A DNA stretch of 64,000 nt. Origin: Nocardioides humi. Its GTDB lineage: Bacteria; Actinomycetota; Actinomycetes; Propionibacteriales; Nocardioidaceae. The translations under genes and the position numbers were made by a program. This document shows, piece by piece, positions 27,327 through 35,650 of the stretch (position 1 is its first letter; each line of letters starts with the position of its first letter). Below the pieces are notes generated by a model that saw nothing but the letters and a program-made list of their open reading frames with translations, was not told where the DNA came from and ran no database searches. The stretch lies in assembly GCF_006494775.1 (NCBI RefSeq), contig NZ_CP041146.1, positions 2,914,001-2,978,000 on the forward strand. Reading direction: 5' to 3'.

Positions 27327-28496
27327 ATGACTGTCTCCGAGCCCGCCCGCCGCCCCGGCGAGCGCGGCATCCTCGCCCCCGCCGGCCGCCTCGACCGGTG
27401 GCTGCTCGTGGTGCTGGTGGTGCTGCTCGTCACCTGCGCGGTGCGGTACGTCGACCGGCACGGCCTCGACGCCGCCGGGATAGCCGTACTGGCGGGCGCG
27501 CTGGTGCTCGGGCTGGCGTACGCCACCCGGGGGCTGCTGGCCGGCCGCGCCTGGTGGCCGACGGCGTGGGTGACCGGGATGGTCGTGCTCTGGGGCGCGC
27601 TCACCGCGGTCGCGCCGTCGTTCGCCTGGTGCGCGGTGCCGGTGGCGTTCGCGGTGCTCCAGGTGCTGCCGTTCGGCTGGGCGGTGGGCACCGTGGTCGC
27701 GATGACGGTGCTGCTCACCGCCGCCTGGCAGCGGATCACCGACGGCTTCGACCCGGTGCAGGTCGCGGGCCCGATCGGGGTCGCGCTGGTGACCGTGCTG
27801 GCCTATCGCGCGCTGGACCTGGAGTCCCTGGCCCGCCAGCACGCGCAGGCCGAGGTCGGCGCGCTGGCCGAGCGGACCCGCCTGTCGCGGGAGATCCACG
27901 ACTCCGTCGGGCAGGGCCTGTCCAGCATCAACCTGCTCCTCCAGGCGGCCGAGCGCTCCTGGGACACGCAGCCGGCGACCTCGCGGGAGCACGTCCGGAC
28001 CGCCGCCTCCACCGCGCGCGACGGCCTCGACGAGGTACGCCGCGTGGTGCGCGACCTCGCCCCCGCCGACCTCGCCGCCACCGCCGCGGCCCTGCCGGAC
28101 GCGCTGCGCACCGCGGCGGCGCGGGCGTCGCTCGTGGGCGTGCAGGTGGAGGTCCGCGTCGACGGCTCGCCCGCCGTCGTACCCGCCGAGGTCGCGGCGG
28201 CACTGGTCCGCACCGCGCGCGGCGCGCTCGCCAACGTCCGCGAGCACGCGGGCGCCGGGCGGGTGGCGCTGACGCTGACCTACCACCCGGACGAGGTGGT
28301 GCTCGACGTGCGCGACGACGGCCGCGGGTTCGATCCCACGCAGGTGCGGGCCTCCGGGACGCGAGGCCGCGGCCTGGCCGGGATCCGCGACCGGGCGGCG
28401 GCCCTCGGCGGCCGCGCCGACGTCGAGAGCGCGCCGGACGAGGGCACCACCGTCTCGGTCCGCTTCCCCCTCCACCTCCGACAGGAGCGGCCATGA
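27327..28496 (+). CDS. NarX/DesK-type membrane sensor histidine kinase
   Basis: Sensor kinase of 389 residues. About five to six membrane helices lie between residues 24 and 160, with very short external loops, so it probably senses something in or near the membrane. Residues 185-260 form the HisKA_3 dimerisation domain with His191 in REIHDSVGQGL. The HATPase domain has a G1 box DVRDDGRGFDP and a G2 box GRGLAGIRDRA. The stop overlaps the response regulator start (ATGA at 28493-28496), which shows the cognate pair. It is divergent from the propeller/ankyrin operon. Confidence 0.95.
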   Translation: MTVSEPARRPGERGILAPAGRLDRWLLVVLVVLLVTCAVRYVDRHGLDAAGIAVLAGALVLGLAYATRGLLAGRAWWPTAWVTGMVVLWGALTAVAPSFAWCAVPVAFAVLQVLPFGWAVGTVVAMTVLLTAAWQRITDGFDPVQVAGPIGVALVTVLAYRALDLESLARQHAQAEVGALAERTRLSREIHDSVGQGLSSINLLLQAAERSWDTQPATSREHVRTAASTARDGLDEVRRVVRDLAPADLAATAAALPDALRTAAARASLVGVQVEVRVDGSPAVVPAEVAAALVRTARGALANVREHAGAGRVALTLTYHPDEVVLDVRDDGRGFDPTQVRASGTRGRGLAGIRDRAAALGGRADVESAPDEGTTVSVRFPLHLRQERP

Positions 28497-29119
28497 TCCG
28501 GATCGTGCTGGTCGACGACCACCCCGTGGTCCGGGCCGGGCTGCGCGCCCTCGTCGACGGACAGGGGGACCTGACCGTGGTCGGCGAGGCCGACGGGCTC
28601 GCCTCGGCCGTCGCCGTGGTGACGGCCGACCGGCCCGACGTCGTACTGATGGACCTCTCGCTCGGGCCCGGCGAGGCCGGCGGCGCCGAGGTGACCGCGA
28701 CGCTGCGGGCGCTGGCCGAGCCGCCCGAGGTGCTGGTGCTGACGACCTACGACACCGAGTCGGACATCCTGCGCGCGCTGGAGGCGGGGGCGCGCGGGTA
28801 CCTGCTCAAGGATGCCCCGCCCGACGAGCTGTTCGCCGGGATCCGCGCCACGGCGCGCGGCGAGACGGTGCTGGCGCCGTCGGTCGCCGCGACGCTGGTG
28901 CGTCGTACGACGCCCGGCGCGACCACCATCACCGAGCGCGAGGTCGAGGTGCTCGAGCTGCTCTCCCGCGGGCTCGGCAACAAGGAGATGGCGCGCGAGC
29001 TGTTCGTCTCCGAGGCGACCGTGAAGTCGCACCTCTCGCACATCTACACCAAGCTCGGCGTCGACACCCGCGCCGGCGCCGTCGCGGCCGCCATCGAGCG
29101 CCGCATCATCCGGGCCTGA
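28493..29119 (+). CDS. NarL-family response regulator
   Basis: Response regulator of 208 residues. The receiver domain has acidic pair Asp8-Asp9, phospho-acceptor Asp54 (VLMDLSLG), the Thr of VLTTYD and the Lys of YLLKDA. The LuxR helix-turn-helix carries ITEREVEVLELLSRGLGNKEMARELFVSEATVKSHLSHIYTKL. Translationally coupled to the kinase. Targets could include the divergent propeller/ankyrin genes. Two hairpins follow the stop. Confidence 0.95.
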   Translation: MIRIVLVDDHPVVRAGLRALVDGQGDLTVVGEADGLASAVAVVTADRPDVVLMDLSLGPGEAGGAEVTATLRALAEPPEVLVLTTYDTESDILRALEAGARGYLLKDAPPDELFAGIRATARGETVLAPSVAATLVRRTTPGATTITEREVEVLELLSRGLGNKEMARELFVSEATVKSHLSHIYTKLGVDTRAGAVAAAIERRIIRA

Positions 29120-29121
29120 GG

Positions 29122-29204
29122 GGGCGGCTTGGCGGGCCGCCCGGCCGGGGCCGGGTGGTCGTGTGCCTGAGAACCCGGATGTCCACGGTGTCAGGCACAC
29201 GACC
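29122..29204. terminator. Two hairpins between convergent genes
   Basis: The first hairpin is GGGCGGC-N7-GCCGCCC (29122-29142), directly after the response regulator stop. The second has perfect 14-base arms, 29157-29170 (GGTCGTGTGCCTGA) and 29191-29204, with a 20-base loop. It lies 17 bases from the stop of the convergent FAD oxidoreductase gene. Together they can terminate both transcripts. Neither has a clear T-run, which is common in high-GC actinobacteria. Confidence 0.7.
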
Positions 29205-29220
29205 CCCACCGCGCCGCGGG

Positions 29221-30413
29221 TCAGGCCAGGTCGGCCAGCGGCACCGAAGGATCGCGGACGGCGTCGGTGGCCCCAACGCCGACCACCGCGCGCAGCGGCT
29301 CGATCGCGTCCCAGTCGTTGAGGTGCATGCCGGCGACCACCCGGTCGCCGCGCAGCCAGAGCACGCTCGCCTGCCGGGCGGCGAGGTCGCCGCGGACCAC
29401 GAGGTCGTCGTACCCGGCGCCGTGGCCGACGTACTCCATGCCGAGGTCGTACTGGTCGGTGAAGAAGTACGGCAGCCGGGTGTAGGGCTCGTCGCCGCCG
29501 AGCATGACCCGCGCGGCGTGGCGGCCCTGGTGGATGGCGGTGTCCCAGTGCTCGACGCGGATCCTGCCGAGGACGGGGTGGTTCTGGTCGGCGAGGTCGC
29601 CGGCGGCGAACACGTGGGGGTCGGAGGCGCGGAGCCGGGCGTCGACGAGGACGCCGTTGTCCACCGCGAGGCCCGCGTCGGCGGCGAGCCGGTCGTTCGG
29701 GGTGACGCCCACGGCGACGACGAGCAGGTCGGCGACGACCGGCTCGCCGTCCTCGACCCGGACGACCGCCTTCCCGTCGTCGTGCTCGACCCCGGTCACG
29801 CTCGCGCCGAGGCGGAGGTCGACGCCGTGCTCGCGGTGCAGGTCGGCGAAGACGGTCGCGATCTCGTCGCCGAGCACCCGCTGCAGGGGCAGCGACGCGG
29901 ACTCGAGGACGGTCACCGAGGCGCCGCGCTGGCGTGCCGCGGAGGCCACCTCGAGGCCGATCCAGCCGGCGCCGATGATCGCGATCCGCGCGCCTTCGGT
30001 CAGCCGGTCGCGCAACGCCAGCGCGTCGTCGAGGGTGCGCAGGTGGAGGACCGGGGCACCCGACGTGTCCGCCATCGCGAGGTGCCGCGGGGTCGCGCCG
30101 GTCGCGAGGAGCAGCCGGTCGTACGGCAGCCCGCCGGCGCCGAGCCGCACCCGCCCGCGGTCGAGGTCGATCCCGGTGACGACGGTGCCGACCCGGACGT
30201 CGACCTGCTGCTCGTCGTACCACTCCCGGGGTGGACGAACGCCGCGTCCGGCTCGGCCGAGCCGAGCAGCAGGCCCTTGGAGAGGGGCGGGCGCTCGTAC
30301 GGCAGGTGCGGCTCCTCGCCCACGACGACGATGTCGCCCGTGTGGCCCTGCTCGCGCAGCTCGGCGACCGCGTTGGCCGCGGCCAGTCCGGCTCCGATGA
30401 TCACGACGTTCAT
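29221..30413 (-). CDS. FAD-dependent ferredoxin-reductase-like oxidoreductase, frameshifted
   Basis: NAD(P)H:rubredoxin/ferredoxin reductase type flavoprotein of about 397 residues. The FAD site is VVIIGAGLAAANAVAELRE, followed by PYERPPLSK. The NAD site is IAIIGAGWIGLEVASAAR, and the second FAD motif is VFAAGDLAD. The frame breaks at the GGGG at 30228-30231 (plus strand). One added base turns HPGSGTTSS into HPREWYDEQQVDVRVG and joins the two parts. Such enzymes pass electrons to ferredoxins that serve P450s or Rieske oxygenases. The ATG overlaps the folE stop, so expression is coupled to pterin synthesis. Confidence 0.9.
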
Positions 30414-31024
30414 CGCCGCCCCCTCGTCAGGTCCAGGAACTCGGATCGGCTCCGGGCGTCGTCACGCAGCTGTCCGAACAACGCGGACGTCAGCGTGCGG
30501 GAGCCGGTGGCCCGCGCGCCGCGCAGGCTCATGCAGGTGTGCTGGGCGTCGAGGACGACGCCCACGCCGCGCGGCTCGAGCGCCCGCTGCAGGTGGTCGG
30601 CGATCCGCTTGGTCAGCCGCTCCTGGGTCTGCGGCCGGCGCGCGTGGTGGTCGACCATCCGCGCGAACTTCGACAGCCCCAGGATCCGCCCGCCCGGCAG
30701 GTAGCCGACGTGCGCGACGCCCACGAACGGGAGCAGGTGGTGCTCGCACAGCGACTGCACCGGGATGTCCTCGACGAGCACCAGCTCGTCGTACTCGTCG
30801 TCGTTGGGGAAGGTCGTCAGCTCGAACTCCGGCGGCGACGTCAGCTCGACCAGCGCGTCGACCATCCGGCGCGGGGTGTCCGCGAGGTGCTCGACGGTGA
30901 GGTCGAGGCCGAGTGCGGTGAGCAGGTCGACGGCCGCGCCGTGGGCCCGTGCGCGGTCGATCGACGGACCGTCGGTCACGACCCGGGGGTGCCACCGATC
31001 CTCTAAAACTGTCACGGTTTCCAT
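30410..31024 (-). CDS. folE: GTP cyclohydrolase I
   Basis: Zinc enzyme of 204 residues that converts GTP to 7,8-dihydroneopterin triphosphate, the first step of folate and pterin synthesis. Family motifs: DTPRRMVDAL, PVQSLCEHHLLPFVG with zinc ligands Cys and His, GLSKFARMVDHHARRPQTQERL, and VLDAQHTCMSLRGARATGS with the second zinc Cys. The ATG at 31024 lies inside an inverted repeat; a GTG at 30979 is an alternative start. There is no clear ribosome site. Its stop overlaps the FAD oxidoreductase start. It sits outside the usual fol cluster and may be a second copy with a special role. Confidence 0.94.
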   Translation of the reverse strand: METVTVLEDRWHPRVVTDGPSIDRARAHGAAVDLLTALGLDLTVEHLADTPRRMVDALVELTSPPEFELTTFPNDDEYDELVLVEDIPVQSLCEHHLLPFVGVAHVGYLPGGRILGLSKFARMVDHHARRPQTQERLTKRIADHLQRALEPRGVGVVLDAQHTCMSLRGARATGSRTLTSALFGQLRDDARSRSEFLDLTRGRR

Positions 31025-31029
31025 TTAGA
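31002..31029. promoter_or_regulatory. TCTAAA...TTTAGA inverted repeat over the folE start
   Basis: Six-base arms TCTAAA (31002-31007) and TTTAGA (31024-31029) flank a 16-base core in an AT-rich patch that stands out in this GC-rich region. It covers the annotated start codon, so either it is an operator overlapping the start of transcription and translation, or the true start is the downstream GTG. No dedicated regulator gene is adjacent. Confidence 0.45.
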
Positions 31030-31080
31030 ACCTGTGGACGGCCGCTGTCAACCGTCGGACCCTCCGCGCAGACTCCTCCC

Positions 31081-31716
31081 ATGGCTGACCGACGACATGG
31101 CACCCCGCCGCCACCGACCGACTCCGAGGTGGTCTCCGAGCGCTGGGACGGCGACGACCTCTCCGGGCGCGCGTTCCGGCGGCTGGCGTTCGTCGACGTC
31201 GACCTGACCGACGTGGTGGCCCGCGGCGCGACCTTCGAGGAGTGCTCGTTCCGCGAGTGCGACCTCAACGGCGGCCGGTTCACCGACACCGGCTTCCTCA
31301 ACTGCGCCTTCACGAGGTCCGCCTTCTTCGGCGCCCGCTTCGAGGGGTGCAAGCTGGTCGGCTCGACCTTCGACCGCTGCCGGTTCGGCGCACTCGAGGT
31401 CGTCGGCGGCAACTGGCGCTTCGTCGGGCTGCCGGGCGCCGACCTGCGCAAGGTCGTGCTGCGCCGGGTCGACCTCCGCGAGGCCGACCTCGGCGGCGCC
31501 CGACTGGCCGGGGCCACGATCCACCACGTCGACCTCGGCGGCGCGTCGCTGCACGAGGCGGACCTGACCGGAGCGGACCTCCGCGGCTCCGACCTCTCCT
31601 CCGTCGACCCGGTGGCCACGCCGCTGACCGGCGCGGTGGTCGACCTCGACCAGGCGGTCGCGCTGGTGCGGGCGCTCGGGGCGCGGGTGGAGGAGGCGGT
31701 GCCGATGGAGTCCTGA
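31081..31716 (+). CDS. Pentapeptide-repeat protein
   Basis: Protein of 211 residues made largely of A(D/N)LxX-type pentapeptide repeats: FVDVDLTDVVARGATFEECSFRECDLNGG, then ADLRKVVLRRVDLREADLGG and HEADLTGADLRGSDLSS. These form a right-handed beta helix. Relatives such as Qnr and MfpA mimic DNA and protect gyrase, but many others have no known role, and this one lacks a clear Qnr layout. No signal peptide. It is divergent from folE. Confidence 0.9.
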   Translation: MADRRHGTPPPPTDSEVVSERWDGDDLSGRAFRRLAFVDVDLTDVVARGATFEECSFRECDLNGGRFTDTGFLNCAFTRSAFFGARFEGCKLVGSTFDRCRFGALEVVGGNWRFVGLPGADLRKVVLRRVDLREADLGGARLAGATIHHVDLGGASLHEADLTGADLRGSDLSSVDPVATPLTGAVVDLDQAVALVRALGARVEEAVPMES

Positions 31717-31770
31717 CAACCGAATACGGCCGAACACGGCAGTCGGACGCCGGGGCGGCGCCGGGCGGGC

Positions 31771-32040
31771 TCAGCCCTTCTGGACGGCGTCGAGCACCGC
31801 GTCGAGCTTGGCCTTCAGCTCCGGGACCTCGTCGAGCAGGACGAGCTTGTCGTTGAGGTCGCCGAGCAGGGTCTGCACCTGGCCGAGCACGTCGCGGGTC
31901 TCGGCGAGGGTGGCGTCCACCGTGGTGAGCTTGCCGTCGACGTCGACCAGCGTCGTGTCGACGCTGGCGAGGGCGGCCTCGGCGCTCTTGAGCACCTTGT
32001 CGGTGCGCTTGAGGACGTCGGCGACGGGGTTGAGGCCCAC
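31771..32040 (-). CDS. Small coiled-coil protein, unknown
   Basis: Protein of 89 residues, almost entirely helical, with heptad-like repeats (LASVDTTLVDVDGKLTTVDATLAETRDVLGQVQTLLGDL) that suggest a coiled-coil oligomer. A GAAGGAGAAC ribosome site precedes the ATG. It lies 75 bases downstream of the second MpaB-like gene on the same strand and may be cotranscribed. No known family. Confidence 0.75.
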   Translation of the reverse strand: MGLNPVADVLKRTDKVLKSAEAALASVDTTLVDVDGKLTTVDATLAETRDVLGQVQTLLGDLNDKLVLLDEVPELKAKLDAVLDAVQKG

Positions 32041-32115
32041 GGGTTCTCCTTCGGTACGGCGGATGTGGGGCCACTCTGTCAGCCGCGGCGGCCGGGGACC
32101 GCGACCCGAGCCGGG

Positions 32116-33171
32116 TCAGCGCGCCCCGAGCACCGGCTCCGACTCGACCAGGCCGTCGTCGCTGGGGGCCTCGCCACGACCGAACACCTTGTCGTGCTGC
32201 TTCGCCCGCCAGGCGAGGTGCGCCTCGGCCGGCCGGTCGTACCCGTAGCGCTCCTGCGCCTGCGTGGGGGTGAGCAGCTCCGGGCTCGCCGGCGGTACGC
32301 CGAGCAGCACCGGCGCGACGACCGGGACCGTGCTGGGCGAGAGCAGGCCGAGGATGCGCAGCTGGAGCCGCTTGCTCACCGACAGGAGGGCGAAGGTGGT
32401 GCGCAGCACCGGGCGCGCGAGCAGGTCCATGGCCCGCGGCTGGGTGACGTCGCCCATCTGCCGCATCCAGTGCGGCAGGGTGGCGATGACGCCGGCGCGG
32501 AAGAGCCGGCCGATCACCCAGCGGGCCGGGCGCAGCACGGCCGGCAGGTCGTCGGCGAGCTGGCTGACGTCCATCAGGTGCTTCATCGCGCGCTGCGCGA
32601 TCGGCGAGCCGGACATCTGCGGGCGCATCCGCTCGTAGTAGGCGTGCAGCTCGGCGCGGGAGCGCGGCACATCGTCCGGGTCGCAGGTCTGCAGCTCGGC
32701 GGCTCGGGCGCACTCCGCCCAGTACTGCGCCTCCTCGGCCGCGGACAGCTTGCCGGGTCCGTACATCTCGTACGCCTTGAGCACCGAGTGCCAGCCCGTG
32801 ACGAGGATCCACAGCTGGGAGTCGGGGTCGTTGGCGTCGTACCGGCCGCCGCCGTAGGGCTCGGTCCCGATCGCCTTGCTGTGCACCTTGACCAGGACGT
32901 CGGCCGCGCGGGCGGTGGTCCGGCTGTCGCCGAACGCGACCAGCGCGAAGTAGTGGATGGTGCGGTCGTAGCGGGTCTTGGGCCGGCGGTAGATGTCCTG
33001 GGTGCGGTCGACCGACGCGACCAGGTTGGGGTCGAGCTCCTCCACGACGACCGCGCGGCTGAAGCCGATCGTCAGCGACGTGGGGTAGCCCCACACCTTC
33101 CACGCCACCGAGTCGGGCCCGAAGAAGCCGTAGTCCTCGGCGGGGGCGATGTCACGCTTGCGGAGAGCCAT
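32116..33171 (-). CDS. MpaB-family (DUF2236) oxygenase
   Basis: Intact MpaB/DUF2236 family protein of 351 residues. It begins with PAEDYGFFGPDSVAWKVWG and includes VASVDRTQDIYRRPKTRYDRTIHY, the central WILVTGWHSVLKAYEMYGP with its His, and a C-terminal helical region. These proteins bind heme or metal and oxidise hydrophobic substrates. It is divergent from a TetR gene across a palindrome, the same arrangement as at 16635-18313. The substrate is unknown. Confidence 0.9.
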   Translation of the reverse strand: MALRKRDIAPAEDYGFFGPDSVAWKVWGYPTSLTIGFSRAVVVEELDPNLVASVDRTQDIYRRPKTRYDRTIHYFALVAFGDSRTTARAADVLVKVHSKAIGTEPYGGGRYDANDPDSQLWILVTGWHSVLKAYEMYGPGKLSAAEEAQYWAECARAAELQTCDPDDVPRSRAELHAYYERMRPQMSGSPIAQRAMKHLMDVSQLADDLPAVLRPARWVIGRLFRAGVIATLPHWMRQMGDVTQPRAMDLLARPVLRTTFALLSVSKRLQLRILGLLSPSTVPVVAPVLLGVPPASPELLTPTQAQERYGYDRPAEAHLAWRAKQHDKVFGRGEAPSDDGLVESEPVLGAR

Positions 33172-33181
33172 GCGACCAGAA

Positions 33182-33199
33182 TGCTACAGATGTGTAGTA
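33182..33199. promoter_or_regulatory. TetR operator candidate CTACA-N4-TGTAG
   Basis: Perfect five-base arms CTACA (33184-33188) and TGTAG (33193-33197) sit in the 51-base gap between the MpaB-like gene and the divergent TetR gene, partly extended by flanking T/A. The location fits control of both genes. Confidence 0.65.
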
Positions 33200-33222
33200 A
33201 ATGGAACCCTAGAGTGGGAGCC

Positions 33223-33834
33223 ATGCCCGAGCCCGCCCGCAAGCGACGCCCGTACGCCCCGCGCGTGCCGATGGCCGAGCGCCGCGAGCAGCTGCTCGAC
33301 GCCGCGCTGGCGATCATCGACCGCGACGGGTACGACGGCGTCTCGATCGACGCGATCGCGCGGGAGGCGGGCGTCACCCGCCCGGTCGTGTACGGCGCCT
33401 TCGACGGCCTCGGCCCGCTGCTGATGACCCTGCTCGACCGGCAGCAGGAGCGGGCGCTGGCCCAGCTGTTCGGCGCGCTCCCGCTCGACGCGGCCGGGGA
33501 GGACCCGGTCGCGGTGGTCGAGCGCGCGACGCCGGCCCTGCACGCCATGGTGCTGGCCGACCCGGTGACCTGGCGGGCGATCCTCACGTCGCCGGCGAAC
33601 GTCCCGGACGTGGTGCGGGAGCGGATCGAGGGCGACCGCGAGCAGGTCCGGGCGGTCATCGAGCAGCTCGTGGCGGGCGTGCTCGGCGACCGGGCGGACG
33701 CCGAGGTGCTCGCCCACGGCATCCTCGCGCTCCTCGACCACTTCGGCCGGCTGGTGCTGGCCGACCCCGGCCGGTTCACCGCCGAGCGGCTCACCGCCGT
33801 GGTCGGCTCGATGGCGAAGGCGTGGCTCCCGTGA
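33223..33834 (+). CDS. TetR-family transcriptional regulator
   Basis: Regulator of 203 residues with an N-terminal TetR helix-turn-helix (RREQLLDAALAIIDRDGYDGVSIDAIAREAGVTRPVVYGAFDG) after a basic arm, and a helical ligand domain. Divergent from the MpaB-like oxygenase gene, its probable target. The stop overlaps the GTG of the first acetyltransferase gene (GTGA at 33831-33834), so three genes follow in one operon. Confidence 0.93.
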   Translation: MPEPARKRRPYAPRVPMAERREQLLDAALAIIDRDGYDGVSIDAIAREAGVTRPVVYGAFDGLGPLLMTLLDRQQERALAQLFGALPLDAAGEDPVAVVERATPALHAMVLADPVTWRAILTSPANVPDVVRERIEGDREQVRAVIEQLVAGVLGDRADAEVLAHGILALLDHFGRLVLADPGRFTAERLTAVVGSMAKAWLP

Positions 33835-34313
33835 CCGGCGCGGCGACCGCGGTCCGGCTCGCGACCCCCGCCGACGCCTATGTCGTCGGCGGGCTGCTCT
33901 TCGACTTCAACACCGAGTTCGGGTCGCCCACGCCGAGCGCCGCCGACTTCGGCGACCGGTTCACGACGCTGCTGGCGCGCTCCGACGTGCTCGTCGTGCT
34001 GGCCGAGGACCCGGCGACCGGCGAGGCGACCGGGTTCGGCCTCCTCACACTCCGCCCCACGCCGTACGGCGACGGGCCGCTCGCCCAGCTCGAGGAGCTG
34101 TACGTCGTCCCGACCCTGCGCGACGAGGGCATCGGCACGGCCCTGCTGACGCGGGCGGTCGCGGAGGTCGAGCAGCGCGGCGGGATCGAGGTCCACATCA
34201 ACGTCGACGAGATCGACGCCGACACCCGGCGGTTCTACGAGCGGCACGGGTTCACGAACATCCAGCCCGGCGAGGACTACCGCATGCTCTGCTACCTCCG
34301 CGAGCTCACGTGA
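33831..34313 (+). CDS. GNAT-family N-acetyltransferase
   Basis: Acetyltransferase of 160 residues. The acetyl-CoA pyrophosphate loop is represented by VVPTLRDEGIGTALLTRAVAEVE (R-x-x-G-x-G/A form), preceded by the LEELYV strand. The C-terminal FYERHGFTN is typical. The GTG at 33831 is favoured by its overlap with the TetR stop; a GTG at 33822 is possible. The acceptor is unknown. Its stop overlaps the next GNAT gene. Confidence 0.92.
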   Translation: MTGAATAVRLATPADAYVVGGLLFDFNTEFGSPTPSAADFGDRFTTLLARSDVLVVLAEDPATGEATGFGLLTLRPTPYGDGPLAQLEELYVVPTLRDEGIGTALLTRAVAEVEQRGGIEVHINVDEIDADTRRFYERHGFTNIQPGEDYRMLCYLRELT

Positions 34314-34786
34314 CCACCGCGCTCCGCCCCGCCCGGCCCGGTGAGGCCGCCGCCCTGACCGAGCTCGCGCTGCGCTCGAAGGGCCACTGGGGCTACGACG
34401 ACGGGTTCCTGGAGGCGTGCCGCGACGAGCTGACGATGCGCGACGACGAGCTCGCCGCCCGCCGTACCGTCGTGGCGGAGCTGCCCGACGGCCGGATCGC
34501 CGGCTTCCGGACCCTGGAGGGCGAGCCGCCCACCGGCGTCCTCGGCATGATGTTCGTCGACCCGGACCTGATCGGCCACGGCGTCGGCCGAGCCCTGGTC
34601 ACGCACCTGGTCGAGGAGGCCCGGGCGGCCGGGTTCACGCTGCTCACCATCGACGCCGACCCGAACGCCGAGGCGTTCTACCGCGCCGCCGGCGCGGTCC
34701 GGGTCGGCGCCACCCCCTCCGGCTCGATCCCCGGCCGCGTGCTCCCGCTGCTCGAGCTCAGGCTCCCTGCCACGGCCCCGCGCTGA
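34310..34786 (+). CDS. GNAT-family N-acetyltransferase
   Basis: Second acetyltransferase of 158 residues with the core MMFVDPDLIGHGVGRALVTHLVEEAR (acetyl-CoA loop) and DADPNAEAFYRAAGAVRVG. The GTG start overlaps the previous stop (GTGA). Its 3' end overlaps the convergent AraC gene by 29 bases. The acceptor is unknown; a family member with the same GHWGYDDGFLEACR start is common in actinobacteria (recollection). Confidence 0.92.
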   Translation: MTTALRPARPGEAAALTELALRSKGHWGYDDGFLEACRDELTMRDDELAARRTVVAELPDGRIAGFRTLEGEPPTGVLGMMFVDPDLIGHGVGRALVTHLVEEARAAGFTLLTIDADPNAEAFYRAAGAVRVGATPSGSIPGRVLPLLELRLPATAPR

Positions 34787-35600
34787 ACTCCCCCGGCGTC
34801 AGCCCGGTGACCGCGCGGAAGTCCCGGGTGAGGTGGGCCTGGTCGGCGTAGCCCAGCTCGGCAGCGACCCGCGCCAGGTCGACGTCCTCCCCGGCCCGCA
34901 GCAGGTCGGCCGCGTCGTGGAGCCGGCGCCGCTGGACCAGCCACTTCGGCGAGAGCCCGATCCGGCGCCGGGTCAGCCGCTGCAGCGCCCGCTCGCCGAG
35001 GTCGAACTTCGCGCACACCTGCGACACCCGCTGCACCTCGCGGTCGCCCTCGACGTACTCGACGATCGCGTTCACCAGCCGGCCCTCCTCGTCCGCCGGA
35101 GCCAGGACGGCGAGCGCCTCGGCCACCAGCGCGCAGGCCTCCTGCTGGCGGGCGATCTCGGCGGGGTCGTCGCCCAGCGCGGCCTGCACGGCGGCGATCA
35201 GCCCGGCCCCGTCGAGCGCCTCCACCTCGCGCAGGTCGCGTCGCTGGTCGACCAGGCCGACCACCGGCCCGCCGACCAGCGCGAGCCCGGCGGCCGGCTG
35301 CATCATCGCCCCGACGACCCAGCCGGCACCGCTCAGCTCCTCCGTGTTCAGCCCGCCGTGCGGCCCGACCAGCTGGCCGCCGTCGTGACCGACCACGACC
35401 TGGCAGACGGGGTACTGCAGCACCCGCTGCACCGACGTCTCCCCCGGCAGCAGCGACCAGACCGGCAACCAGAACCGGCGTACGACGTCCGCGAGCTCCG
35501 GCGGCGCGGCGTACCGCCGCAGTGACGGGCTGAACCCCCGCACGTCGCGCAGGTGCGCGGGCTCGTCGACGTCGAGCGGTCCGTCGGGTCTCCAGCGCAT
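34758..35600 (-). CDS. AraC-family transcriptional regulator
   Basis: Regulator of 280 residues. The N-terminal half (about 30-150) is a cupin-like sensor of the DUF6597 type (PPELADVVRRFWLPVWSL). The C-terminal AraC double helix-turn-helix ends with DLARVAAELGYADQAHLTRDFRAVTGLTPGEFS. Divergent from the VOC protein gene by 50 bases, which is the likely target. Inducer unknown. Confidence 0.93.
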   Translation of the reverse strand: MRWRPDGPLDVDEPAHLRDVRGFSPSLRRYAAPPELADVVRRFWLPVWSLLPGETSVQRVLQYPVCQVVVGHDGGQLVGPHGGLNTEELSGAGWVVGAMMQPAAGLALVGGPVVGLVDQRRDLREVEALDGAGLIAAVQAALGDDPAEIARQQEACALVAEALAVLAPADEEGRLVNAIVEYVEGDREVQRVSQVCAKFDLGERALQRLTRRRIGLSPKWLVQRRRLHDAADLLRAGEDVDLARVAAELGYADQAHLTRDFRAVTGLTPGEFSAGPWQGA

Positions 35601-35650
35601 GTGTCGGATTCTTTCAAGACACTGTCGGTGCGCCGAGGGAAGGTGGAGAC

